64,000 nucleotides of DNA. Origin: a virus. This document shows, one piece after another, positions 47,701 through 56,507 of this stretch. Positions within the stretch are counted from its first letter, which is position 1. The number at the start of each line of letters is the position of its first letter. The stretch covers positions 1-64,000 of the IMG/VR virus record IMGVR_UViG_3300017776_000007; one strand, given 5' to 3'. The notes beneath the pieces were generated by a model that saw nothing but the letters and a program-made list of their open reading frames with translations, made no database searches and was not told the DNA's origin. The translations under genes were made by a program, and so were the position numbers.

Positions 47701-49996
47701 AACCGATGTTAGACCAGATGTTATTATTAATGACGAAGGACTATATGATCAGTTTGTAGCTATGGCAGAAGAAACTGGTATCCTAGGAACAGTATGGAAT
47801 GAATGGGAAACTAACTGGACTGGGGTTGAAACAGATGTAAGTGTTGAAAGAATTACTGGAGGTGGACGTGGTGGTGATTTCTGGTGGGATTTTGGTGAAG
47901 AGCAATTAGGAAGATTTAGAGGCCCAGGACGTGGTAGACAAGGAACACAAACAACAACTGCTACTACAGTAACAGAACAACAGTCAAGAACAGGTCTTAC
48001 AACTTCTATTTCTGCTGATACGGTAAATAAAGAATTAGGGTCTAAGGTAGTTGAAGTCAACTTCGTGCCATTTATGAGATCAAGAAAGATTTACTTTAAG
48101 GCTGAGTTACTTAAGCCTGACACTAAGGTATATCCATTCTTTAATGATACAGATGTATCAACTTATTGTAGAGAAGAAACATTCCAAGAGTTTTCTGGTA
48201 GAACAGATATTGTAACCTATGAGGGTGCCACAACCCATCCGGCAGGAAGTAGTGCACTGGTATCGGATTCTACTGGTAAAATAGAAGGTTCATTTGTTAT
48301 ACCTAGAAACTCCTCATTGAGATTTAAGACAGGTACAAGAACATTTAAACTAACTGACTCAGCTACAAATAATTCTAGTGATGGTAGCGAAACAACTTTT
48401 GCAGAGGCACAATTCCATGCAGAAGGTTTAATCGAGTCAGTACAAAAAGAAATCTTATCAACTAAGGTCCCATCATTTGTGACTTCGGAATTAAACGATA
48501 ATAGAACACTAGTTGATACTACAGTAAATACTACAACCGAGTGGGTAGATCCACTTGCTCAGACATTCTTAATTGATACAGATGGTGGTATATTCTGTAA
48601 GTCACTTAATTTATATTTTAATACTAAAGATCCATTGATTCCGGTTAGAGTAAGTATCAGATCGGTAGAGAATGGTATTCCTACTCAAAAGATTGTCCCA
48701 GGTGCTGATAAAGTAGTTTATCCATCTAGTGTTAATACAAGTTCGGATGCATCTGCAGCAACTGCAATTACATTTGATCATCCTATTTACCTGGCACAAA
48801 ATCAAGAATATGCAATTGTAATCATGGCCCAGTCCGATGCGTATGAGGCATGGGTTGCTGAGATGGGCGGATTTGATAAGACAAACCCAAATAACAGAAT
48901 TACAAAACAACCATACGGCGGTGTATTCTTTACTTCCCAGAATGCTTCTACATGGACTCCAGAACAAAGTAGAGACCTTAAATTTACTTTAGAAAGATGT
49001 GTATTTAGTGGATCGGGTGCAGAATTAAACTTAGTGCATGATGCTGTACCTGCAAGACTTTTACCTCTTAACCCTATGTCAACTACAAGTGGTAGTGGAG
49101 TGGTAACAGTAGTACATAAAAATCATGGTATGCAAAATGCAAATAACCCAGTCGTGGTAATTAGTGGAGCAACTGCATTCAATGGAATAGCAGCAAATAA
49201 TCTGAATGGTAGCCATTCTATTAGTAATGTGACACATGATACTTATCAATTCACTGCAAGTAATTCCGATACTGCTAGTGCAACAGGTTCTGGTGGTGGT
49301 TCAGGAATGTATGCTACTGAAAATAGACAAATGGATGTAGTAAGACCAGTTATTCAGGCACTTGCTGTACCAGGAACTAATATTAGATTCTTCATGACAC
49401 CTTATAGTGAAACAGAAGTTGCATCAACAGAAGGTGAAGTACTTGCAAATCAGAACGTAATATTTGCCACACCAAAATCAATTGCTTCTAATGCAAATTC
49501 AACTACTAAAACATTTAATTTAAGATGTGTCTTTAACACAACTAAGGATACTATTTCACCTGTTATTGATATGAATAGAACATCACTATTTACAATACAA
49601 AATAGAATTATTGATAACAGTGCAGGAAATGAATTATCATCCACAGGCGGTAACCAATTAGCAAGATATATAACCAAGAAGGTTGAACTTGCAGAAGAGG
49701 CCGATAAAGTAGACGTGTTTATTAATGTTAATAGACCAAGATCTGCGAACGTTGATTTATATTGGAGAGTATTAGAAGGCGGATCAAGTTCAGAAATTTC
49801 AGATGTTGCATGGACTGCGGCAGTACCGAATGAAGGTATTGCTGTTAATGATAACCCGTCGGTATTTAAAGAAGTGCAATACGAAATTGATCCTACAGGA
49901 AGTTTTGGTACTATGCAATTTAAAATCGTGCTTCGATCGAGCAATAGTTCAACAGTTCCTTTAGTAAAAGACTTTAGAGCAATTGCATCAACATAG
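44771..49996 (+). CDS. Giant baseplate/tail structural protein (gp10-like)
   Basis: A 1741-residue virion protein. The N-terminus PYYDDFDETKNYHRILYRPG, then YAVQARELTQMQTALQAQLD and RFGQYAFKHGSRVVGG, is a conserved start of large structural proteins in marine T4-like phages, sometimes named gp10-like. The middle carries YTMRDIGAIDKRVKNLEYYT, and the later part has beta-rich repeats and a Gly-rich patch (GGGRGGDFWWDFGEEQ). It follows gp8, the place of gp9/gp10 in T4. GAAAGGAC precedes the ATG. Confidence 0.8.
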   Translation: MSTTTIKNYPIAPYYDDFDETKNYHRILYRPGYAVQARELTQMQTALQAQLDRFGQYAFKHGSRVVGGKVTVNIADDFIKIDSSFSHTVGGTLNSDSYLSQFVGTTITGGANSGTQIKAKVISVVASDGSDPNTLYIKYINKGGSNRNVATFAAGEEFQSDGSTTYYGQVQSTGTPTGLGSSANIEEGVYFISGTFIYVPATSLILDKYTNTPSYTIGLNVSESIIDTDSDVTLKDNAQGTPNEAAPGATRYRISTTMVKESLTNLNSSNTNYVTLLRIENGITQVDKTDATNVTSELSKRLARRTFEESGNYAVKPYQLDIKEHLDTGDNNGYILSNNGGDADKLAIGVEPGVSYVQGFRNENIATKYIIIDKPRDATDSINIDANANVATPVGNYVRVTESSIRGAPDLSSFTTMNLHSAPNQGGSVVGTARARAIENVGDTVSASDATPCLRLHLFDINMTSGTFSAVRSFDQTTANGINFKGNIADSTALRFDIGNNGLVFKLPYTAINTLYNGSTNTTEYTVKRDFSTSVTSNQCTISIPSGQGHFTNVNTATMISVGTAALDTTPTFVGSSNDGVTSLTFSVSAANGTAVRVVADVEVDGSDKVQKEKIRQNNQVVTKSASSDGSYSLDKADIIRIVSVVDATGTNVTERFTLDNGQRDNFYGTGRIIQIPGTSPVSGNLTITFDFYTHGAGDYFTVDSYPNTDYDSIPTFNSAQGVVELRDCVDFRPRKADTANDFTSTGAALSSAPDPSHAMSMFIKYYMPRIDKLYITKEGEIKTEKGVPSDNPKAPAAPDDSMGLYDLKLAPYVFDVGDVIPRLIDNKRYTMRDIGAIDKRVKNLEYYTSLSLLEQQAANTQLFDGSNFSRTKNGFVVDGFRGHNVGDTSNPDYQAAIDKQSGTLRPKFDERNINLIRKPGDSGAVVQNASLCTLPHTSANYINQPYSSIAINVNPYNVFTWSGMITLSPESDEWKETDVRPDVIINDEGLYDQFVAMAEETGILGTVWNEWETNWTGVETDVSVERITGGGRGGDFWWDFGEEQLGRFRGPGRGRQGTQTTTATTVTEQQSRTGLTTSISADTVNKELGSKVVEVNFVPFMRSRKIYFKAELLKPDTKVYPFFNDTDVSTYCREETFQEFSGRTDIVTYEGATTHPAGSSALVSDSTGKIEGSFVIPRNSSLRFKTGTRTFKLTDSATNNSSDGSETTFAEAQFHAEGLIESVQKEILSTKVPSFVTSELNDNRTLVDTTVNTTTEWVDPLAQTFLIDTDGGIFCKSLNLYFNTKDPLIPVRVSIRSVENGIPTQKIVPGADKVVYPSSVNTSSDASAATAITFDHPIYLAQNQEYAIVIMAQSDAYEAWVAEMGGFDKTNPNNRITKQPYGGVFFTSQNASTWTPEQSRDLKFTLERCVFSGSGAELNLVHDAVPARLLPLNPMSTTSGSGVVTVVHKNHGMQNANNPVVVISGATAFNGIAANNLNGSHSISNVTHDTYQFTASNSDTASATGSGGGSGMYATENRQMDVVRPVIQALAVPGTNIRFFMTPYSETEVASTEGEVLANQNVIFATPKSIASNANSTTKTFNLRCVFNTTKDTISPVIDMNRTSLFTIQNRIIDNSAGNELSSTGGNQLARYITKKVELAEEADKVDVFINVNRPRSANVDLYWRVLEGGSSSEISDVAWTAAVPNEGIAVNDNPSVFKEVQYEIDPTGSFGTMQFKIVLRSSNSSTVPLVKDFRAIAST

Positions 49997-50004
49997 GAAT
50001 TATT

Positions 50005-50208
50005 ATGCCAAGAACTAAAAAAATAAAAGATAATCCTGACCTAATTAAGGATACTACTTCGCAGGCAGTTATAAATACTAATAGAACTGCGATACAGGCG
50101 AGAAGAGCACAACTTGCTCTTAATAAACAGAAAGAAGATGAACTACAATCAATGAAAGATGATATTGCAGAAATCAAATCATTGTTAAAAAAGTTAGGTA
50201 ATAAATAA
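50005..50208 (+). CDS. Small coiled-coil virion-associated protein
   Basis: A 67-residue Lys/Glu/Gln-rich helical protein (AIQARRAQLALNKQKEDELQ; MKDDIAEIKSLLKKLG) with a heptad pattern. It has GGAATT upstream of the ATG and its stop overlaps the ATG of the large fibre gene (TAATG). Likely a small trimerising or adaptor protein between baseplate and fibre genes; function unproven. Confidence 0.75.
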   Translation: MPRTKKIKDNPDLIKDTTSQAVINTNRTAIQARRAQLALNKQKEDELQSMKDDIAEIKSLLKKLGNK

Positions 50209-53200
50209 TGGCCAATAAAGAAACAAGAGTACTAAAGTCAAATACCTTTGAAGAATTTAGACAAAAGACAAATGAAGTATCACTTAACGTAGGTGATAAT
50301 GAACAATTAAATGTATCTCTAAAAGATAAAACATTTGATTTTGCTAATGTAAGTGCAGGTTCTACTCTTTTTGACGGACTTGATAATAATAATAAAAGTG
50401 TAGAATTTTCAATTAAGGCAGAAGAAACTCTGGATAATACCGGTGGATATATTATTCTTACTGGTGCTCCTTCTATTACGGGTTTCACCCCAGGTGTTAC
50501 CATATCCCAAACAGGTGGGTATAGTGCGATAATCGTTTCAGCTACTACTTCTAAAATTCTGGTAAAGAATTCCACAGGAATATTTAATTCTTCACAAAAT
50601 CTTACTGCAGGTACAAATAATATTCTTGCATCAAAGGTTGTAAGAATTATTGCAGAAGCATATAAGGTTGGTGTAGTCAGAGTATATATTAATGGAACAG
50701 AGATTAGTCAAAATTTACAGGCTGGTGGTTTCCATGTAGCTAACTATAGTGGTGAAGTGCCACTATTAAATAATCCTACAGTAACTGATTTTACTGAAGG
50801 CGCGACAGTTTATCAAGGAAGTAGTTTAGCAAATGCAACATTTAGTGGTACAATATTAAGTTGCTCTTCTACTAAATTAAGGCTAAAAACACGTACCGGC
50901 AACTTTAGTGAGTCCATATTAATAAAACTAGATGGTTCTTCTTCAACTATCACTGGATCAAATCACGGTGCTCTCGTTGCAGTTAACCCTACTCTCTTAG
51001 GTCATGTAATTGAATTAAATACTCCAGCCAGTGCGAATGACGATATTAAAATATTCTCTATGAATGTTGTAGAAGCAATTAATGAACTACAAGATGATGT
51101 GGGTATTACAGAAAATCTTGCCACCGAATCCGGTAACCTAGTAGGTGCCATAAACGAAATCGAATCAGTATTTGATGCTTCGACACGTGAAATTAGTGCA
51201 GGTGCAAACCCATTTAATGTTACATCTGGATTATTTACTCTTGACTCTAGTGCAAATATTAGTTTAGATGCTGACGGGGGTAATGTAGAACTAAAAGATG
51301 GTGGTACCCTCTACGGAAGATTAACAAGTAGTGGTAGTAATTTAATTATTAAATCTGGTTCGGCCACCATGCTTACTGGTAATGGATCAAATGCTACATT
51401 TGCAAATGACTTAACCGTAATTCAAGATGTTGACATTGATAGAAATTTAAATGTGGACGGAATTACTACATTGGATGAAACTACTGTTGATGGAACATTT
51501 AATGTAACTGGCGCAACTGATTTAGATACTACTCTTAACGTTGACGGTGCAACTACTTTAATTGGGCAATTAAATACAATATCCGATAACTTCTTAGGTA
51601 ATGGGCCCGGCGATGATACAACTATTTCTGGAGACTTAATTGTAACCGTAGACGGAACGGTAGGTGGTAATTTTACAGTTAATGGTACTGAAGCAGAAAT
51701 TAATGCTAATCTTGATGTAAACGGAAATGCAGATATTTCTGGTACTACTGATCTACATGGTGCTGTAGAAATGAATAGTACTCTAGGTGTAGACGGCAAC
51801 TTTAGAGTTGGAACGAATAACAGCACACCCTTTAGGGTTTTTGCAGCCACAGGCAATACAAACATTGTTGGAACTTTAGAAGTAGACGGAACTATAGGTG
51901 TTGATGGGAACTTTAGAGTTGGTGGTACTGATTACAATAATGCGACATTTAAAGTAGACGAATCAAACGGTAATACAGTTATTGCAGGAAATACTCAAAT
52001 TGATGGTGTACTTAATATTGGAACACTCAGTACCCAATTTACCCAGGCAAATAGAAATAATGTAAAACTTGCGCTTAACGAATTACATTCGGAATTAGGT
52101 AATGCAGTTATTACAGGTTCAGGAACTCCGGCAGACGGTCAAGCTAATATTACTAATGCTGTAAATGCAATTGATGCAGAAATCGGTTCTACTACATATC
52201 TTGCTGGAAGTGGAGCAAATGCTACCATTACATATGCAGTAGATGCAATCCAAGATTATATCGGAACATATAGTAGTGGAGTTCCTGTTGCAAATACAGT
52301 ATCTTCTACTATTACAGGTGCACTTAACCAACTACACACAGAACTCGGTTCATCTTCACTTACTGATAATTTACCAAGTGATTTTGCTTATAATGTAACT
52401 GATCACACTACTGCAACAAACACAATGTCTTCCTTTATTGGTAATACTTCTATTGCGGACATCGGAACTACTGATACTGTAACAGGTGCATTACAAAAAT
52501 TACATGCAGAGATTGGTAATTCTAATTTATCTGTATTTGATGCAACTGATATATCAGCGGCATTAAGAGAACTAGAGAGTGAGAAAGTTTATTTAACTTC
52601 TGATACTCAACAAGAAATTAATTCCAAATTAGGTATTACAGGTAATGTAACATTTAAAGATGGTGGTACTAATAAAGATACCATGACATTTAACTCTGGT
52701 ACTACACTAGACCTAAGTAATGCTTCTTTACTCTTGCCTGGTAATTCATCTAATGTTAACATCTTTAGTACTTCATTCTTGGAAGTAGATGGTAACGTAC
52801 AGATTCAAGGTTTTAGTGTCGACAGACAACACGTAACTACTATTACTGATAAGGCTGATGTAAGATTACAATGGAACGAAAATCATGCAGATGGTACTTC
52901 TGTTACTAAACCTGCTCGATCTTGGCAACTACAGGGTCTTGATGATGCAGCTGCTTCTCATACAACAGACATTGTAACTTTCTATAATGCAAAAGAATTA
53001 TTTAATATAGAATCAACACCAAGTGGTTATGATTTTTCATCAGATAAAGGTATTAATGCATATTGGGATTCAAGTAATGAAAAAGTCTCGTTCGATGTTA
53101 ATGATCCCACACTTACATTTACTGGAGATGTTACAGGTTCTGGAACACTAACTAATTTAGGTAATTTAAGTATTGCACTTACTGTTCAACCTAATTCGGT

Positions 53201-55937
53201 TGCACTAGGAACGGATACTACTGGTAATTATGTTAAGACAATTGCTGGTACACAATATCAAGTAACTGTATCACCTTCTGCACATTCAGAAGGTAAAGAT
53301 GCAACTCTTTCTATTCCAACTGACTTTAGAATGCCTGGAACTGCTAGAGTATTAAGTACGACCCAATCATCATTGTCAAGTGCTACAGATGGTGCACTAG
53401 TTGTTGATGGTGGTGCTAGTATTGCTAAGAACCTGTATGTTGGCGGAGACTTAATTGTAAAAGGCTCGGAGGTAAAACTTGAAGTATCAACTTTAGAAGT
53501 TGAAGATACATTAATTCTTGCAGGTAATAACCTTTCATCAGAACCTTCATCTGGAGGTTTTGGTATTGAAACCGGTCCTATTACAAGTCCGAATGGTGTT
53601 GCTTCAGGAGTCACTGGTGCACATAGTATTGTATACAACTATGGTAATGACAGATGGGAAGCAGACGGTTCTCTTATTCTTTCAGAGGCAACATTGGCAT
53701 CTCCTGGGTTGGAAGTTGATGGAACTGATGTAGGTAGTCTAACTGGTTCTAAAACTCTGGACCTCATCGCTGGAACTGGAATAGGTCTGACATCAACCGT
53801 AAATGGTGATGACTTTGAAGTTACAATTAATAATACGTTAGACGGTTATTCAGGATGGGAATTATACGTACAAAATGCCGATAAAGGGTTTATTATAGAT
53901 GATGAAAGAGTTGATTTCTTTGGCGGAACTCTTATTACTGCAGTACATAGTAATACAAATACAAACCGAGTTACATTTAACCATGATAATGTTAACACTA
54001 CTACATCGGCAGCAACCGATGATGGTACTTATATTAAAGGTATAACTCTTAATGACCAAGGTCACGTAACGAATATTGATTCTGGTGACTTTGATGACTA
54101 TTATAATAATTATTCATTACCCCTAGCTACAAGCTCAGATAGAGGTGGTATTAAAATTGGATATACTGAATCTGGCAAGAATTATCCAGTTGAATTGTCT
54201 TCAGAGAAAGCATACGTTAATGTACCATGGCAAAATACAACTTATAGTATTTCATGTGTTGACGGCGCTGCGGACTCCGAAGAAAAGATTAGATTAACTG
54301 CAGGTGGTAGTGGCAGTGGGACAGATGATATTGTCTTAGCATCATCAACCGGTTTAACAATTGCTAGAGATGGTGATAAAATTACCTATACAAACTCTGC
54401 ACCTAACGTAACAACTAATTTATCTACCGCAGAAACAGAGACAACCGTAACGATTAATTCATCAGATGGCACCAATGCAGAAATAGGTGCAGCAAGTACA
54501 TCACAAGCTGGTGTTATGACAAAGGACTTGTTTGATAAACTTGATGGAATTCCATCAGACGCTAATAACTCCACTAATAATGTAACAACTGATATCTCCA
54601 TTACCCATGCAGTCTCAACTGTAAAAGTAAATTCATCTGATGGTCTTGATGGAACAATTAATGGTGCTGCAGCCACAGCTGCTGATACTGGAACAGCTGG
54701 TGTCATGAGTACAGCTGATAAATATAAACTAGATAATATTGCAACAGGCGCTCAAGTTAATGTAGCAACTAATTTAACCTATACTGGAACCACTAGAGTT
54801 CTTGCATCATCTACAGGTACTAATGTAACATTACCACTTGTTGTATCTGAGGGGAACTCTGGTCTAATGACTGGAGATGATAAGAAAAGGCTAGATGGAA
54901 TTGCCGATGGAGCAACAAACACAGCGGCGCCTCATTATACATCTGCAGTACCAGCTGCGATTGCTGAGGGTGCTACTGGCGCAGCATCTGGTTTAATGAC
55001 AGCGGCCGATAAGAAAAAGCTAGATGAAATTGCCGATGGAGCAACTGCTACATCTGCACCTCATTATACTAGTGCAATTACCTCTACTGATGTTACAGGT
55101 GCACTTGGATTTACCCCAGGGACATCATCACTAACTATTGGTACAACCGCGTCTACAGCAATGGCAGGTAATACTTTCATACCTGGCATACCCGGCATAG
55201 TTAATGATGGTTCAGGAAATGTGAGTTTTAGTACTGATGTAACGGCACTAGCAATTAGAGCTCTAATTGGAGCAGGTACTAGTAGTTCAGATGATACAGG
55301 TGTACCTGCAATTTTAAGTAACGGAACGTCACCAACTTTAAATTCAGGTATAAGTGCAGCAGAGATTAGAAGTTTAATCGGAGCTGGTACAGCAACAGTC
55401 AATGATACAGGTACTCCTGCAATTTTAAGTGACGGAACGTCACCAACTTTAAATTCAGGTATAACAGCGGCTGAAGTTAGAAGTTTAATCGGGGCAGGTA
55501 CCGGTAATGGTACATCGAATCAGAATCTTGGTTCAAGTAGTACTTTACAACTATTAGCCTTAGGTGTTGGTGTGGCGAACTCAACGTCTGGTACAATTAA
55601 AGCCTCGGGAGATATTATTGCATTCCAATCTTCTGATGAAAGATTAAAAGATAATATAAAAGTAATTGAAAACGCTTCTGATAAAGTATCACAATTGCGT
55701 GGTGTTGAATTCGATTGGAATGATAATCAAGAAATATATGAAGGCCATGATGTTGGTGTTATAGCACAAGATGTTGAAAAGGTTTTACCTGAATTAGTAG
55801 ACACAAGAAAGGATGGTTATAAAGCAGTTAAGTATGAAAAAATGGTTGCTCTTTTAATTGAGGCAATTAAAGATTTACAAGAAGAAAACAAAGAAATTAG
55901 GTCAGAACTAGAGAACCTAAAAAGTATAAATAGATAG
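50208..55937 (+). CDS. Long tail fibre protein with S74 self-cleaving chaperone
   Basis: A 1909-residue fibre. The N-terminus (MANKETRVLKSNTFEEFRQK) is an attachment domain, followed by many beta-helix-like repeats (LNVDGATTL; TVGGNFTVNGTE; GVDGNFRVG) and a distal block of ADKKKLDEIADGAT repeats. The C-terminus is a Peptidase_S74 intramolecular chaperone: SSDERLKDNIKVIENASDKV with the Ser/Lys dyad, HDVGVIAQDVEKVLPELV, and a coiled-coil tail (about the last 105 residues), which cleaves itself off after trimerisation. Host recognition is the expected role. Confidence 0.9.
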   Translation: MANKETRVLKSNTFEEFRQKTNEVSLNVGDNEQLNVSLKDKTFDFANVSAGSTLFDGLDNNNKSVEFSIKAEETLDNTGGYIILTGAPSITGFTPGVTISQTGGYSAIIVSATTSKILVKNSTGIFNSSQNLTAGTNNILASKVVRIIAEAYKVGVVRVYINGTEISQNLQAGGFHVANYSGEVPLLNNPTVTDFTEGATVYQGSSLANATFSGTILSCSSTKLRLKTRTGNFSESILIKLDGSSSTITGSNHGALVAVNPTLLGHVIELNTPASANDDIKIFSMNVVEAINELQDDVGITENLATESGNLVGAINEIESVFDASTREISAGANPFNVTSGLFTLDSSANISLDADGGNVELKDGGTLYGRLTSSGSNLIIKSGSATMLTGNGSNATFANDLTVIQDVDIDRNLNVDGITTLDETTVDGTFNVTGATDLDTTLNVDGATTLIGQLNTISDNFLGNGPGDDTTISGDLIVTVDGTVGGNFTVNGTEAEINANLDVNGNADISGTTDLHGAVEMNSTLGVDGNFRVGTNNSTPFRVFAATGNTNIVGTLEVDGTIGVDGNFRVGGTDYNNATFKVDESNGNTVIAGNTQIDGVLNIGTLSTQFTQANRNNVKLALNELHSELGNAVITGSGTPADGQANITNAVNAIDAEIGSTTYLAGSGANATITYAVDAIQDYIGTYSSGVPVANTVSSTITGALNQLHTELGSSSLTDNLPSDFAYNVTDHTTATNTMSSFIGNTSIADIGTTDTVTGALQKLHAEIGNSNLSVFDATDISAALRELESEKVYLTSDTQQEINSKLGITGNVTFKDGGTNKDTMTFNSGTTLDLSNASLLLPGNSSNVNIFSTSFLEVDGNVQIQGFSVDRQHVTTITDKADVRLQWNENHADGTSVTKPARSWQLQGLDDAAASHTTDIVTFYNAKELFNIESTPSGYDFSSDKGINAYWDSSNEKVSFDVNDPTLTFTGDVTGSGTLTNLGNLSIALTVQPNSVALGTDTTGNYVKTIAGTQYQVTVSPSAHSEGKDATLSIPTDFRMPGTARVLSTTQSSLSSATDGALVVDGGASIAKNLYVGGDLIVKGSEVKLEVSTLEVEDTLILAGNNLSSEPSSGGFGIETGPITSPNGVASGVTGAHSIVYNYGNDRWEADGSLILSEATLASPGLEVDGTDVGSLTGSKTLDLIAGTGIGLTSTVNGDDFEVTINNTLDGYSGWELYVQNADKGFIIDDERVDFFGGTLITAVHSNTNTNRVTFNHDNVNTTTSAATDDGTYIKGITLNDQGHVTNIDSGDFDDYYNNYSLPLATSSDRGGIKIGYTESGKNYPVELSSEKAYVNVPWQNTTYSISCVDGAADSEEKIRLTAGGSGSGTDDIVLASSTGLTIARDGDKITYTNSAPNVTTNLSTAETETTVTINSSDGTNAEIGAASTSQAGVMTKDLFDKLDGIPSDANNSTNNVTTDISITHAVSTVKVNSSDGLDGTINGAAATAADTGTAGVMSTADKYKLDNIATGAQVNVATNLTYTGTTRVLASSTGTNVTLPLVVSEGNSGLMTGDDKKRLDGIADGATNTAAPHYTSAVPAAIAEGATGAASGLMTAADKKKLDEIADGATATSAPHYTSAITSTDVTGALGFTPGTSSLTIGTTASTAMAGNTFIPGIPGIVNDGSGNVSFSTDVTALAIRALIGAGTSSSDDTGVPAILSNGTSPTLNSGISAAEIRSLIGAGTATVNDTGTPAILSDGTSPTLNSGITAAEVRSLIGAGTGNGTSNQNLGSSSTLQLLALGVGVANSTSGTIKASGDIIAFQSSDERLKDNIKVIENASDKVSQLRGVEFDWNDNQEIYEGHDVGVIAQDVEKVLPELVDTRKDGYKAVKYEKMVALLIEAIKDLQEENKEIRSELENLKSINR
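55291..55512 (+). repeat. Two 111-base tandem repeats in the fibre gene
   Basis: Two adjacent copies of a 37-codon unit (GTPAILSDGTSPTLNSGITA type, followed by AEVRSLIGAGT) with long perfect DNA identity, e.g. ACGGAACGTCACCAACTTTA at 55321 and 55432. The high DNA identity suggests recent duplication or gene conversion just before the S74 domain. Confidence 0.8.
55925..55932 (+). promoter_or_regulatory. T4-type late promoter
   Basis: TATAAATA across the last codons of the fibre gene, 21 bases before the ATG at 55954; predicted start near 55938 leaves GTAAGAAG as a weak Shine-Dalgarno. Confidence 0.7.
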
Positions 55938-55953
55938 GTAAGAAGAAAAAGAT

Positions 55954-56289
55954 ATGGCAATATATTCAAACCTTACAGTAGACCAAGGGTCTAACTTTCT
56001 CGCATATGTTGATATAACAGATTCGGAAGGCAACCCCTTGAATCTTTCAGGATATACCGTTGCAGGACAGATAAGAAAAACTTATTCTTCCTTAACGGCC
56101 GTAAATTTTTCGGCTGCAGTTAATAGTGCCTTAAATGGAACTATTAGTTTAACTTTAAGTGATACTGTAACCAACGGTATGAAGGCAGGAAGATATGTTT
56201 ATGATGTTGAAATTCTGTCCAATAGTGGTTCCAGAACACGAGTTTTAGAAGGTCAAGTAGAAGTAACACCAGGAGTGACACAAGTATAA
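55954..56289 (+). CDS. Small Ig-like/BppU-type structural protein
   Basis: A 111-residue beta-rich protein (TVDQGSNFLAYVDITDSEGN; PLNLSGYTVAGQIRKTY; AGRYVYDVEILSNSGS; RTRVLEGQVEVTPGVT). This pattern resembles the upper-baseplate BppU/Ig-like domain found in many phage fibres and adaptors. It has its own late promoter and overlaps the next gene by one base. It is probably an adaptor or accessory fibre protein. Confidence 0.75.
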   Translation: MAIYSNLTVDQGSNFLAYVDITDSEGNPLNLSGYTVAGQIRKTYSSLTAVNFSAAVNSALNGTISLTLSDTVTNGMKAGRYVYDVEILSNSGSRTRVLEGQVEVTPGVTQV

Positions 56290-56507
56290 TGACTCAGAGA
56301 CTGAAAGCAAAAATTAAAACAGCAGATACTATTGTAGCACAGACAGTAAAGATAGGTTCAGGATTAAGACTGGGAGACTTATCTGATGTAGATGTTACAA
56401 ACCAGAGTGATGGAGTTATGATGATATTTAATTCCACAACTGGTAATTACGAGGTAACAACACAGATTCAAAACGAGAATCTTAATATAATAGGAGGCAC
56501 ATACTAG
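56289..56507 (+). CDS. Small fibre-associated protein
   Basis: A 72-residue protein (KAKIKTADTIVAQTVKIGSG; LRLGDLSDVDVTNQSDGV; MMIFNSTTGNYEV). The LGDLSDVDVTNQSDGMM-type segment recurs in marine phage fibre proteins as a short link domain. It is coupled on both sides by one-base overlaps and ends IIGGTY, much like the IIDGGTY end of the next protein, which suggests a shared C-terminal motif. Confidence 0.7.
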   Translation: MTQRLKAKIKTADTIVAQTVKIGSGLRLGDLSDVDVTNQSDGVMMIFNSTTGNYEVTTQIQNENLNIIGGTY

